In this document: piece after piece, positions 25,402 to 33,838 of the stretch | Numbering within the stretch: the stretch's first letter is position 1 | How the letters are laid out: every line of letters starts with the position of its first letter | NCBI RefSeq assembly: GCF_000212735.1 | Contig: NC_015510.1 | Span: 3,250,315-3,314,314 of the forward strand | Origin: Haliscomenobacter hydrossis DSM 1100 | Lineage (GTDB): Bacteria; Bacteroidota; Bacteroidia; Chitinophagales; Saprospiraceae | Direction of reading: 5' to 3' | Length of the DNA stretch: 64,000 nt | The notes under the pieces: generated by a model | Databases searched by the model: none | Seen by the model: only the letters and a program-made list of their open reading frames with translations | What the model was told of the DNA's origin: nothing | Translations under genes and position numbers: made by a program

Positions 25402-26325
25402 ATGAAATCTCCCCTGGATAAGCGCATCGAAACCATGACCCAAGGAGCCAAGGAGCTCCAGCTTTGGGTACTGGATGCCATTCGCCAGGGTTTTGGCCAC
25501 CTGCAAAGTCAACCCAATTCCACCTGGGATACCATCGCAGCGCGGATGACCGATGCCAAGTTGGGCTCCATCTCGCGGCGCCTCCGCATCCTGCGCGACC
25601 GGCGCAACGAACCAGACTGGCCAACCTTGTTTTTCAACGAACTTGCCGATTATTACCTCTTCGCCCAAGCTTTTTTACAACTGGATGCCTTACCCGCTCC
25701 GATGCAGGAAGAGTTGCTGTTGCAGGGCGGACGCAGCATTCGCCGCACTGATTTGCTGCAACAAACACCCGAACACGACATTTGGCTGGTGATGGGGCAA
25801 AACTTTGGCGTGGAAGAGGATTTGCGCTGGCGGCGTACCTGGTTTTGGGCCGAAAAATTACAAAAGCCGGCCTTGGTACTCGATTATGCCTTTCGCGATG
25901 CGCCCTATGAACAAGAATGGATCGTGGGTGCGGCCTTTGCCGCCGACCTGTTTTATTTCCCGGGAGTGGATCCCCTGCGCGCGGTGGTGGGCGAATTTGC
26001 TTTTTCTGCTGAACCTGTTGCCGATTTGGTCGGTTTTACCGATTGTCATACCATCGCCAATGCCTACGCCGCGGCCTTGAGTAAAAATCCTTTTTTGCAA
26101 ATTTTCCCGCTTATCCTGGATGGTTTTGGGATTGTTTTGCACGAAAAGCAATTTTATGCCCTGGATCAGCAGCGCCATTTTCTTCCCCTGAGCAATCAGG
26201 AGGAAAAAAACTGGAAACTGCTGGCTTATAGTGCTGGCCACCCCATTGGGTTGTTTGCCGAATGGGACGGCCAACACTTGAATCCGCTTGCGCTGCTCGA
26301 TGAGCACAGGGTGATTAAACTTTAG
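25402..26325 (+). CDS. Unknown conserved-looking protein
   Basis: Start at 25402 (MKSPLDKRIETMTQGAKELQ); upstream sequence in frame is the repeat hairpin. 307 residues, not recognised. It begins with a helical charged domain (WDTIAARMTDAKLGSISRRL, residues ~38-57). Later parts are rich in aromatic residues (GVEEDLRWRRTWFWAEKLQK, EWIVGAAFAADLFYFPGVDP). There is no signal peptide or transmembrane segment. GC-rich codon use resembles the surrounding housekeeping genes. The N-terminal pattern recalls proteins encoded next to SWIM zinc-finger genes, but no such gene is adjacent, so no function is assigned. Confidence 0.8.
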   Translation: MKSPLDKRIETMTQGAKELQLWVLDAIRQGFGHLQSQPNSTWDTIAARMTDAKLGSISRRLRILRDRRNEPDWPTLFFNELADYYLFAQAFLQLDALPAPMQEELLLQGGRSIRRTDLLQQTPEHDIWLVMGQNFGVEEDLRWRRTWFWAEKLQKPALVLDYAFRDAPYEQEWIVGAAFAADLFYFPGVDPLRAVVGEFAFSAEPVADLVGFTDCHTIANAYAAALSKNPFLQIFPLILDGFGIVLHEKQFYALDQQRHFLPLSNQEEKNWKLLAYSAGHPIGLFAEWDGQHLNPLALLDEHRVIKL

Positions 26326-26414
26326 TAAAAGTTGAGTATCCCGCCTGCGGCGGAGTTTCATAACGCACATTACGCAATTCTTGTAAGAGCGTTTTGGAAG
26401 CATAAGTTTTGGAA

Positions 26415-26587
26415 GCAGCTGCGCTGCTTGTTTTTTAACACGACGACGCGACGAAACGACGACACGACGTTAGCTACCGCTACAACCCAACGCCATGCGT
26501 TGGGATCGGAAAGTGCGAAGCACTTGGAGAACGTCGTGTCGTCGTTTCGTCGTGTCGTCGTGTTAAAAAGATTTGGCGAAGCCGAAT
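26415..26587. repeat. Long hairpin of CGACACGACG repeats with flanking mini-hairpins (copy A)
   Basis: The arms at 26433-26471 and 26530-26569 consist of (A)CGACGACACGACG-type units and pair almost perfectly. The centre holds two smaller palindromes (CCAACGCCATGCGTTGG, AAGTGCGAAGCACTT). Outside the arms sit GCAGCTGCGCTGC (26415-26427) and ATTTGGCGAAGCCGAAT (26571-26587). The same plan recurs at 54555-54712 and, as a half, at 27558-27620. The stretch 26326-26684 has no gene. Confidence 0.8.
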
Positions 26588-26684
26588 CAAGAAAAATCGT
26601 TGTGTTTATATACTACGATCTGCGGGAGAAAATAAAAAAAATCCGACGAAGTCGGGGCACTAAACGTATACAAACGCGAATATC

Positions 26685-27518
26685 ATGCCATTCAGTAAAA
26701 TGCTATCTCTGCCTTTTGCATTGGCCATGGCGCTGGGCTTTTACCTCGCCTTGCAGGTCAATACCACTTACGCCTATTTGGTCGTACCCTGCGTACTGAT
26801 ACTGGCCTTGATTTACATTTTTTCGCCCCAGATCGACTGGTTCTGGTACCAACGTTATCCGCCGGAATTGCCGGAAAAACTGCGGGCCTTTTTTGAAAAA
26901 CACAGCGTTTTTTACCAGCAATTGCGACGTGAAGACGATCGCCGCCTCTTCCGCCAACGGGTGGCCATGTTCAAAATAGCCACGGATTTTAAAAGCCCTG
27001 AAGAAGGTACCGAAGTCAGTGAAGACCTGAAAGTAGCTGCCTCCGCCAGTGCGGTATCGCTGACCTTTCAAGGCCCCAATTTTTTATTGCCGCCTTTTGA
27101 AACCGTGGTGGTTTTTCCCCAGGCTTTCCATTCGCCCCAATACCAAAAACACGTTCATGCCTCCGAGTTATTTGAGGAAGACGGGGTTTTGTTGTTTTCT
27201 GCCCCGCACTTGATGAAAGGCTTCATGAGCCCCAAGGAATATTACGATGTGGGTTTGCACGAGTGGGCCCGCGCATTTGTGCTCAGCTTCCCAGAACTGG
27301 CCTGGCCAACGGATGACCCACAACGCTGGCATGATTTCAGTCGCATCAGTGGTTTTCCGGCTCAGGCCATCCAGCAATGGATCAATCGGCCGGATGTGGA
27401 ATTGTTGCCCGCTACGATTGTGCATTATTTTCATTTTCCGCAGCAGTTTAAGGCGGTCTTGCCGGAGGTGTATGGGGCGTTGGAGGGGATTTTTAGGTTG
27501 GAGGCGAAGCGGGGGTGA
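26685..27518 (+). CDS. MtfA-like (peptidase M90-like) protein with a degenerate zinc site
   Basis: 277 residues. An N-terminal membrane anchor of two short helices (ALAMALGFYLALQ, YLVVPCVLILALIYIF) precedes a cytoplasmic domain. Segments such as PEKLRAFFEKHSVFYQQL, RRLFRQRVAMFKIATDF and ETVVVFPQAFHSPQY match the layout of MtfA. MtfA is the zinc aminopeptidase that binds Mlc in enterobacteria. Where MtfA has HExxH, this protein reads GLHEWARAF, so the second His is replaced by Arg and zinc catalysis is doubtful. It may be a non-catalytic relative. No partner gene is near. Family call moderate. Confidence 0.6.
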   Translation: MPFSKMLSLPFALAMALGFYLALQVNTTYAYLVVPCVLILALIYIFSPQIDWFWYQRYPPELPEKLRAFFEKHSVFYQQLRREDDRRLFRQRVAMFKIATDFKSPEEGTEVSEDLKVAASASAVSLTFQGPNFLLPPFETVVVFPQAFHSPQYQKHVHASELFEEDGVLLFSAPHLMKGFMSPKEYYDVGLHEWARAFVLSFPELAWPTDDPQRWHDFSRISGFPAQAIQQWINRPDVELLPATIVHYFHFPQQFKAVLPEVYGALEGIFRLEAKRG

Positions 27519-27557
27519 GGACTGCCACGGATGTTTTACCACCACTACGATGTTTGG

Positions 27558-27620
27558 ATTTGGCTTCGCCAAATTTTTTTTTAAACACGGCGACTCGACG
27601 GTACGACGACACGACGTTTA
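27558..27620. repeat. Half copy of the CGACACGACG hairpin family (copy B)
   Basis: The flanking mini-hairpin ATTTGGCTTCGCCAAAT (27558-27574) is followed by T-rich sequence and one arm of CGACGACACGACG units. The opposite arm is missing, so this is a decayed or truncated copy of the element at 26415-26587. Confidence 0.6.
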
Positions 27621-27723
27621 GTGCTGCGCACTGGCGATGCTTCGCATCTTGGTGCAAAAACCGCCACATTTAGTAGAACATCAGCCCTCCCGAATTTTTT
27701 CAGCGTATCACCAAAGCGACATT

Positions 27724-27889
27724 TTTTAACACAAAGGACACCAAGAAAAGCACAAAGATCACAAAGATATGACGTTGACGAGGCTTTCTGCTCAAGATAA
27801 AGGTTAAACCAAACGTAGATGCGTCGCTTTGTCAAATTCTCGCCTTTGTGATCTTAGTGCTTTTCTTGGTCGTCCTTTGTGCTAAAAAT
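27724..27889. repeat. Hairpin of CACAAAGGA/CACAAAGATCA-type repeats (copy 1)
   Basis: TTAACACAAAGGACACCAAG with AAAAGCACAAAGATCACAAA on the left is mirrored by CTTTGTGATCTTAGTGCTTT with TCTTGGTCGTCCTTTGTGCT on the right. The gap between the arms is about 70 bp. The gene-free stretch 27519-28118 contains this, the half copy at 27558 and no open reading frame I can support. A relative of this element is at 62971-63194. Confidence 0.75.
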
Positions 27890-28118
27890 TGTGTCTCTCT
27901 TCGCCGTAGGCGAAAAAGTGTGCTCCCATGATGAAAAAAAATTACTACCCCCGGGAACTCTTCCCCAACGCTACTGGTTATTGGGGCATAACCTTCAAAA
28001 ATGATGATTCTTCACAACATTCGCATCCAGATTCAACGACAACGTTAATCGCCACTTCGCTCAGGCATCCGCCGCTGAAGTGAAGCAGTGGCGATCTATT
28101 TATCCTCCATTTCAATTT

Positions 28119-28358
28119 CTTGGTGTAGCTCAATTGGTTAGAGCACTGACCTGATACGTCAGCGTGTGTTTGGATTTCTGGTTCGCAAGCGAAAATGAGC
28201 TGAAATTTGCCCCAGTGAGGCGCGAAAAGCGGAGTGTAGCAGCGCTACATGAGCATTTTCGGAACGAAACTGGGGTGAATTTTAGCCATTTGTAGCGCGA
28301 AGCAGAAGTCCAAACACACGCTCAAGGGCTGGAAGTTCAAGTCTTTCCATCAAGACCA
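28119..28358 (+). tRNA. tRNA-Ile(GAT) interrupted in its variable loop by a 160-bp element
   Basis: The acceptor stem CTTGGTG (28119-28125) pairs with CATCAAG (28348-28354) with one G-U. Discriminator A and encoded CCA (28356-28358) follow. The D arm is GCTCAATTGGTTAGAGC. The anticodon arm CTGAC-CTGATAC-GTCAG (28146-28162) has anticodon GAT at 28153-28155 and A37. The T arm GGAAG-TTCAAGT-CTTTC (28331-28347) is intact. Between the anticodon and T arms, where about 5 nt are expected, lie 168 nt, nearly all a single rod-like inverted-repeat element. All conserved arms survive, so the gene may still be used with a giant variable arm or after removal of the insert. C1-G72 is unusual for Ile. Confidence 0.78.
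28162..28321. repeat. 160-bp inverted-repeat element with GAGGCG/GAACGA core (copy 2, inside tRNA)
   Basis: The ends CGTGTGTTTGGA and TCCAAACACACG pair. The arms continue almost without break (ATGAGCTGAAATTTGCCCCA against TGGGGTGAATTTTAGCCAT) to an internal loop GAGGCG facing GAACGA. An inner hairpin closes with GTGTAGC-AGC-GCTACAT. Length and core match the elements at 1542-1701 and 61518-61675 although the outer arms are unrelated. Confidence 0.78.
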
Positions 28359-28386
28359 CTGGCTTGTTGCGCAACAAGCCCAACCA

Positions 28387-28458
28387 TGCGCGGTAGTATA
28401 AGGGTTAGTACGTGGGACTCATGATCCCAAGTTAGGAGTTCGAATCTCCTCTGCGCGT
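28387..28458 (+). tRNA. tRNA with anticodon CAT (Met type)
   Basis: The acceptor TGCGCGG pairs with CTGCGCG (28451-28457) using a T-G pair at position 1:72 and one inner G-U. The D arm is GTAT-AAGGGTTA-GTAC, the anticodon arm TGGGA-CTCATGA-TCCCA and the T arm AGGAG-TTCGAAT-CTCCT. The anticodon reads CAT. Position 37 is G rather than the A expected for Met or Ile2, and the discriminator is T with no encoded CCA, so amino-acid identity should be treated with care. Confidence 0.8.
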
Positions 28459-28476
28459 CTATTTTGAGTTTCTTTT

Positions 28477-28548
28477 TGACCAGTCGTCCAATGGTGAGGA
28501 TACTTGAGTTTGAGTCAAGTGATGTAGGTTCGAATCCTGCCTGGTTAG
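28477..28548 (+). tRNA. tRNA-Gln(TTG)
   Basis: The acceptor TGACCAG pairs with CTGGTTA (28541-28547) with the U1-A72 pair typical of Gln; the discriminator is G. The anticodon arm CTTGA-GTTTGAG-TCAAG gives anticodon TTG (28510-28512) with A37. The T arm is GTAGG-TTCGAAT-CCTGC. It lies 18 bp after the CAT tRNA, likely in one transcript. Confidence 0.93.
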
Positions 28549-28602
28549 CAAATTTGAGTTGAAAAATAAAGATGATTGCCAACATGGCCGAGACCAATAC
28601 AC

Positions 28603-28929
28603 CTACTTCAACCTCTCATCCAACCGCTTAATCATTTCCTGCATTTCATCCAGCCTGGTCTCTATCCGTTCCAGCCCTTCTTGAACCATTTGTGTCAAGG
28701 TAATACTCTGCTGATAAATGTCTTCGTGCGTAAAATTGTATTCACGCATCAGCAGGTCAACAATGCGTTGAAAGGATTTTTCATTTTTCCCGTTTAATGC
28801 GGAACTGATCACCGGCTCACTCAGGTTAAGCTTTTTAGCTAACTCAACTTGATCTAAACCCACTTGTCGCAAAAGCATTCGAACCTTTACGTGAGGAGTT
28901 TCTGAGCCGCTCGTTTCGTTGTTCATCAA
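28603..28929 (-). CDS. XRE-type HTH protein with C-terminal coiled coil
   Basis: 108 residues. The HTH region VRMLLRQVGLDQVELAKKLN followed by LSEPVISSALNGK (~16-49) is of the XRE/Cro type. The C-terminal third (LTQMVQEGLERIETRLDEMQ then EMIKRLDERLK) is a heptad-patterned coiled coil, probably for dimerisation. A small DNA-binding regulator is likely. It lies convergent to the tRNA genes and divergent from the gene at 29046, at the border of the accessory region. It might repress the adjacent 29046-30061 pair, but no operator is obvious. Confidence 0.85.
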   Translation of the reverse strand: MMNNETSGSETPHVKVRMLLRQVGLDQVELAKKLNLSEPVISSALNGKNEKSFQRIVDLLMREYNFTHEDIYQQSITLTQMVQEGLERIETRLDEMQEMIKRLDERLK

Positions 28930-29045
28930 AATAAATTTTGATTATTAGAAATAAATTTTGTATTTTGAGATCCGGTTCCTGAACCCTCCAAAATTATCAA
29001 ATTTGAAGTTAATGCTTCCCTAACAAACCTCTATTTAACTGAACA

Positions 29046-29573
29046 ATGAACGCTGTAGTCACCAAACCAGTCATTACTCCTCCAAACAAAGATCCCAAAC
29101 CTTCTCAAAAGGGACGGAATTTGCTTTTGATTGGAATAGTCCTTACTTTTATATTGTTCTCAGCGCTGAAGATCGGTGATTATCTGGAATGGGATGAAGA
29201 TGGAACTCCAAAGTTATCTGCGAAAAGAGAAAAGAAACTACAGAAAGCACTCCGTGAATTAGCAGAGGCGGAGCAATATGCTTTGATCATTGATGTACCA
29301 GGGTATTACCCATGTTTTAACTGTGACTCAACCCACATTTACATGTACAAAGGTGAATCTTGGAGGTTCGGTTCAACAGTAAAAAAACAAAAAGGGAGGT
29401 ACCCTAAATACCGCAAACCAGTGGGAATGACTTATGAGGTTCAGTTTGAAGGCAATATTTTTGAGTGCAAAAAGCAGGAGTTACTAAAAATCTACAGTTA
29501 TCCAATGATGCCGGAGAACTTGAAAAGGGCTAAACCGTTAAAGCGGCCACCTGGCAACAAAAATGACCAATAA
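29046..29573 (+). CDS. Membrane-anchored unknown protein, weak GIY-YIG-like pattern
   Basis: 175 residues. A basic N-terminus and one transmembrane helix (NLLLIGIVLTFILFSALKIG, ~28-47) are followed by a charged helix (LSAKREKKLQKALRELAEAE) and a compact domain. That domain shows ALIIDVPGYYPCFNC, THIYMYKGESWRFGSTV and GRYPKY. The arrangement of Tyr, FGST and Arg-Tyr recalls GIY-YIG nuclease folds, but the match is weak and no catalytic Glu is certain. A small gene follows 14 bp downstream, suggesting a two-gene unit such as toxin and partner. That idea is speculative. Confidence 0.7.
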   Translation: MNAVVTKPVITPPNKDPKPSQKGRNLLLIGIVLTFILFSALKIGDYLEWDEDGTPKLSAKREKKLQKALRELAEAEQYALIIDVPGYYPCFNCDSTHIYMYKGESWRFGSTVKKQKGRYPKYRKPVGMTYEVQFEGNIFECKKQELLKIYSYPMMPENLKRAKPLKRPPGNKNDQ

Positions 29574-29587
29574 TCCAAAGCAACACC

Positions 29588-30061
29588 ATGCAAATACCAG
29601 GCACACATAACACAGAAGATTTCTTCTTCACCGCCATCACTTGGCATGAAGTCAGTGCTAAAATCATATCTACTAATCTTGATTTAATCCGCCAGTCCCT
29701 CAACCAGAATATTTCCCTTCGTTCCTACGGAACAGGCGTCTACGAAATTGCCTATATCTTTGTAGCGTTGCGCCCTACCAACACCTTACACGGCGAAATG
29801 ATGCGCTACTACAAAGCCAAAAAGGAAATCTTCATTCAGAAAAAATTACCTTTTGCATTGGTCGAAGCGTATTCCGAAGCCGAAGTACTCATTTTAATGG
29901 CCAATACCTACCTACAAAGCCTACAGGATTTGAGCAAGCGCAAAATCAGCGATTTTGATAGTGAACAACTGTGTACCGATGTCCAGCAATTGTTTCAAGC
30001 AGAAGGATGGTTGACTGTGCTGGAAACTTCCAACCCTATTCCTTGGCGTCTTTCCACCTAA
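29588..30061 (+). CDS. Unknown small cytoplasmic protein
   Basis: 157 residues, family not recognised. The sequence is mostly helical (EVSAKIISTNLDLIRQSL, YSEAEVLILMANTYLQSLQ), with a central strand (TGVYEIAYIFVAL) and a conserved-looking TNTLHGEMMRYYKAKKEIF. No signal peptide. It lies 14 bp behind the membrane-anchored gene and overlaps the convergent AIPR gene by 26 bp at the 3' ends. An immunity- or antitoxin-like partner role would fit the layout but is unsupported by motifs. Confidence 0.7.
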   Translation: MQIPGTHNTEDFFFTAITWHEVSAKIISTNLDLIRQSLNQNISLRSYGTGVYEIAYIFVALRPTNTLHGEMMRYYKAKKEIFIQKKLPFALVEAYSEAEVLILMANTYLQSLQDLSKRKISDFDSEQLCTDVQQLFQAEGWLTVLETSNPIPWRLST

Positions 30062-32381
30062 ATCCATATTTTTCTGCGGTTCTCAAATTCTGTCTGGCAA
30101 GAAATTTATTCCTGTCAGTAAGAGGCTTTCTTCCTTCAAGAATGTCTACCATAAATTGATATTTGTAAGCATCAAGTCTTTTATTTTTCTTGTCCCATTG
30201 AACGATTATATTAATCAAATCTAAAGTGATTTCAACTTCCTCTTTTGTGCTCCTATTATGATCTTCGTTAAAGAAATCATCCATATCAAAAAATAGTTCA
30301 GGGTTGAGGTTTACAACAATGTTTAGTATAGCTTCTCCCTGATTTCTCTCAATATCAGTAATATTTCGATTGTCTCTTATTTTACTGCTTAAAGTAGAAA
30401 CTATATTACATTCATAATGAGAGAGATTTTGAGTTTCTCTGCCCCAGTCTTCCACTTTTTTCCAGGTTTTTATGTGGATTGACTTTAATCTTCCAATAGA
30501 GGCTTCGATTACAGCTTTTTGAGTGTCATCTTCTTCTAATTTTTTTCTCTTTTCGGATGATTTGTTTTCTAAATCTAAATTTAAATCCTCTAAATCAATA
30601 TTGAAATCCTCATTCTTTATAGCATTCCAGCATTCTTCCTTTTTTGCCCACTCACCATATAAAGAACCAGGAGCTTTGGATTTTATATGATTTTCAATCT
30701 TTGACATTATTTCATAAAGTTTGCTTTTAAGAGCACCACTAAGGGATTGCTGTTTCCATATTTTGAATAGGTCGAGCCTGTAATCCAGCTTAAAACCTAA
30801 CCAAGCTAATGAATATGGTACAGTGATATAACGCATATCTCCAATAGCATTTGGTTTTACACCATAAATTTTTTCACCAGTAGAAAATAAAATTGCTTTG
30901 GCTATAGCGTCTTCAAACCAAATATTATCAGGCTTAATACTAAAGTTGTAATTCAGAAATTGGGCATAGTTTTTCTGACCTCCCCTTACGACAATATGTG
31001 GGCCTATTACTAATTTCTTTCCAAAATAGACCTCCATGTAAGAATTAATATATTTCGCTAAAGATTCTTTGGTAAACATTTGACTTCTAGGATTCTGTTT
31101 GTCAAACTGCTTTCTTTTTGATGGTGTTATACCAGAACGAATACGCTCATTTTTGTATTGACCTCTTGAGCGCTCAAAGAACCAACGTGTTTGATTATTT
31201 TCACCTGAAATAGGGGGAGCCCAAGTTGTTCTTGATAGCTTTTCCAATAAAACGAGATTTTCACGATTTGAGCTTAAATCAGCTGTAGAAACTTTATTTT
31301 GCGTATTTGCGTATTCAGCAATTCTTCCTACGATTTTGGAAAAATTACTTCTGTCCTTTACGATAGTGAGTTTAACCGGGACAAAGACATTAGAAATATC
31401 CACTTTATCCTTTTTCCAAGTATGATAAATAGACGCTGTGGTTTGACCACCATTTACTATTTGAAAATCCTTAACTTGACCAAATGCCTTTCCTTGATTA
31501 TTGGGTAAATCTATTATGGTTACCTCTTCTGCAGTTGCTGCAATACCATTGTTAAAGGCCATAAACATATGTTGTTCTGTCAGAATCGTATTTCTTATGC
31601 CTTTATTTATTTTCCCTGTGAATTGAAGAAATGACCGTACATTTTGCTCTAGTAATCTTGATCCGTATTGCTCATACATATCAACTAAGGCAATACCAGG
31701 AATAATTGCCAACCAGGATTGGTAATGAGAATTTTCAATTTCATTGGCAATACAAGGAACTTTATGACCTAATTGTTCAAAATTGATTTCGATTGGAACT
31801 CTTGACTTATCCGAAAGATTAAAGAGGTAATTAATGTCAATTATTCTGAAGTAAACAGGATACCCTGCGATAGTTTCAGAAATCTTCAAATCCGCCTTTA
31901 CTTCTCCATTGGTAATTAAAAAAATATTTACTCGAGTCAAATACTCCTTTACTTCTGGAATATTGGCTAAGGTATGAGCAAGATCAAATATCTCGGAACT
32001 TTCTTCTATCTCATTTACGTAATCTTTATAAACTGCATTTCTGAAAAATTTTACAGCCCTTTCAATTGCTTTTTCTGCTTCACCTTTTGTGGTGCTTTGA
32101 ATTGTGGATCCACCTCCATTATATAGAGTCACAAACAAATCAAGTGTTTCGTAATTTTCATAAAGTGAGTAGCCATTGATTTTATGCTCAACACCTCTTT
32201 TACTAATCTTTTCATCAAAACATACACGGTAATTTTCAGTTTCGCCAGCTTCAGATAAAAAAGAAAGGGCTAACTCTGTAAAAACCTGTTCAGGATTTGT
32301 TCCTTCTTCTTCTGAAATCAGAATGGCATTTATTTCCTCTTGTAGGTCGATGTAAAACTGGCTTAGTTCTTTATTTCCCAT
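30036..32381 (-). CDS. AIPR-family (abortive infection phage resistance) protein
   Basis: 781 residues. The AIPR core is clear: RLLEQNVRSFLQF, INKGIRNTILTEQHMFMAFN followed by NGIAATAEEV, and KDFQIVNGGQTTASIYHTW (~260-345). AIPR proteins occur in phage-defence loci; their biochemical action is poorly known. It overlaps the end of the PD-(D/E)XK gene by 11 nt, so it is the last gene of the Z1/MORC operon. Codon use is AT-rich like the rest of the operon and unlike the flanks, suggesting lateral transfer. The gene appears intact, although IS insertion upstream may affect its transcription. Confidence 0.93.
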   Translation of the reverse strand: MGNKELSQFYIDLQEEINAILISEEEGTNPEQVFTELALSFLSEAGETENYRVCFDEKISKRGVEHKINGYSLYENYETLDLFVTLYNGGGSTIQSTTKGEAEKAIERAVKFFRNAVYKDYVNEIEESSEIFDLAHTLANIPEVKEYLTRVNIFLITNGEVKADLKISETIAGYPVYFRIIDINYLFNLSDKSRVPIEINFEQLGHKVPCIANEIENSHYQSWLAIIPGIALVDMYEQYGSRLLEQNVRSFLQFTGKINKGIRNTILTEQHMFMAFNNGIAATAEEVTIIDLPNNQGKAFGQVKDFQIVNGGQTTASIYHTWKKDKVDISNVFVPVKLTIVKDRSNFSKIVGRIAEYANTQNKVSTADLSSNRENLVLLEKLSRTTWAPPISGENNQTRWFFERSRGQYKNERIRSGITPSKRKQFDKQNPRSQMFTKESLAKYINSYMEVYFGKKLVIGPHIVVRGGQKNYAQFLNYNFSIKPDNIWFEDAIAKAILFSTGEKIYGVKPNAIGDMRYITVPYSLAWLGFKLDYRLDLFKIWKQQSLSGALKSKLYEIMSKIENHIKSKAPGSLYGEWAKKEECWNAIKNEDFNIDLEDLNLDLENKSSEKRKKLEEDDTQKAVIEASIGRLKSIHIKTWKKVEDWGRETQNLSHYECNIVSTLSSKIRDNRNITDIERNQGEAILNIVVNLNPELFFDMDDFFNEDHNRSTKEEVEITLDLINIIVQWDKKNKRLDAYKYQFMVDILEGRKPLTDRNKFLARQNLRTAEKYGFRWKDAKE

Positions 32382-32967
32382 TTGAATCCAATTTTATTTC
32401 GCTAAACAAAGATTGTTGATCTATTTTCCATTCTTCCGATTCAGATAGAACAATTGAGTATTTTACATCCCCGACACCAGTGGGAATTTGATTTTCAGTG
32501 ATTCTAGGAAAATTTCCAGAAACACGATAAAGGTTTTCCTGACGGATAGTATATCCAACCTCATCGTATAATGCCCTATGAACTTCATAGTAACCAGCTT
32601 CCAGTAGTTTCATTTTTAACAAATTTGAAGCAATTGTGCTGTCAATCAATAGTTTTGAAACTTCGTCAATAAGAGTGTTTAATGATTCTCCATGACCAAT
32701 CCTGACCTCTAGTGAGAGATGATAAAGGAATATTTTTTCAACAAGGGAATCATCTAATTGCCTTTCACTAGCGATATGAATTTTCTGATGATTATTTCCA
32801 TGAGTAGTTTTTACCTCTACGCCCCAACTAGAATACTGAAAATCTTGGATTGATTTTTCGGGCCCTAGCCAAGATTGGATACAATAGTTTTTATCAGATG
32901 AATTATTTAAGAAAATACGCAGAAAATAAATTTCTCCATAAAGACCTCTCTGAGCTTCGTCGGATAA

Positions 32968-33838
32968 GAGTATGTTCGGAAATTTTGTTTTGCCTAGCGT
33001 TCAAACTCTCCTCAAGATTCGGTAAATATTGGAGCAAATCGTCCAGCTAACCGAATTTTGTATGGTTCGCTCATAATCTTTGACTAATCTGCGGCAAAAA
33101 TTACTCCAGGAAATGGTTCTTTCGATGACCCAACGAATGGGAATGACCTCGAATCCTTTGGCGTCTCCGATCTTACCTCTGATCTCAAAATGAATGCCCA
33201 GATCGGTTGCCATGACCGAAAAAGTACCTTGATAGTGTTGATCAGTGAGAAACTTTTGTAGCCTTGGCCACCAAAGTTCCATTCGGCTTTCGTCAAAAAG
33301 CAGGCTTGCTCCGTCAGCATCATATAGGTTCGCAGCATGGGCACATGCGTCCCAAATACGTCCTTCTGAATCAGTCAAAAGTTGCCGTTTGCGGCCGTTA
33401 ATTTTTTTATGCGCATCAAATCCGCGATCAGTCCCGATCATAGGTGCTAATTTAACACTCTGGCTATCAACTAACAAAAGTGAAGGCTTGGCCTCTTTCC
33501 CTTGGTTAATCCGATCCAACTCATTCAACGCTGCGTTGAGGCGAAATAGGGTTTGGTCTGCTGTCCACTTTTGAAAATAGTAGTATACAGCATTCCATTT
33601 CGGGAAATATTCGGGTAGATTACGCCATTGAATGCCTGTACAAACTATAAACCGGATTGCATCCATTACGTCTCGTAGATTTATCTCCCGTTTTCTTTGC
33701 ACAGGTAAGTATTTTGCGATAACTTCCCATTGAGGATCGGTCATGCGCTGGTACTTTCCAGTCATTGCTCTTTAATTTTGGACAAACTAAAGATAGCAGC
33801 CGATCCTTATTTTTCAACAAAAAATTTTGAACATACTC
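32968..33838 (-). mobile_element. IS5-family insertion sequence, 871 bp
   Basis: Terminal repeats GAGTATGTTCGGAAATTTTG (32968 inward) and GAGTATGTTCAAAATTTTTT (33838 inward) match closely. A 3-bp TAA flanks both ends (32965-32967, 33839-33841), as expected for IS5-family elements that duplicate TNA. One intact transposase gene is present. Confidence 0.92.
33001..33765 (-). CDS. IS5-family DDE transposase
   Basis: 254 residues. The N-terminal DUF4096-like domain (YQRMTDPQWEVIAKYLP, FIVCTGIQWRNLPEYFPKW) is typical of the short IS5/IS1031-type transposases. The catalytic region has LLLVDSQSVKLAPM (Asp), YDADGASLLFDE (second Asp) and IPIRWVIERTISWSNFCRRL (Glu with YREK-like Arg). The frame is complete with no programmed frameshift needed. 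Confidence 0.94.
   Translation of the reverse strand: MTGKYQRMTDPQWEVIAKYLPVQRKREINLRDVMDAIRFIVCTGIQWRNLPEYFPKWNAVYYYFQKWTADQTLFRLNAALNELDRINQGKEAKPSLLLVDSQSVKLAPMIGTDRGFDAHKKINGRKRQLLTDSEGRIWDACAHAANLYDADGASLLFDESRMELWWPRLQKFLTDQHYQGTFSVMATDLGIHFEIRGKIGDAKGFEVIPIRWVIERTISWSNFCRRLVKDYERTIQNSVSWTICSNIYRILRRV

Noticed and set aside
27724-27889. CRISPR array made of CACAAAG repeats
   Set aside because: Units are too short, spacers are not unique and the second half is the inverse complement; it is a hairpin, not an array.
28163-28330. Group I intron in the tRNA gene
   Set aside because: It is too short, lies in the variable loop instead of the anticodon loop, and shows one long inverted repeat instead of P/Q/R/S core elements.
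32850-33050. 66-residue + strand frame across the IS border
   Set aside because: It spans an insertion junction and is antisense to the restored PD-(D/E)XK gene.
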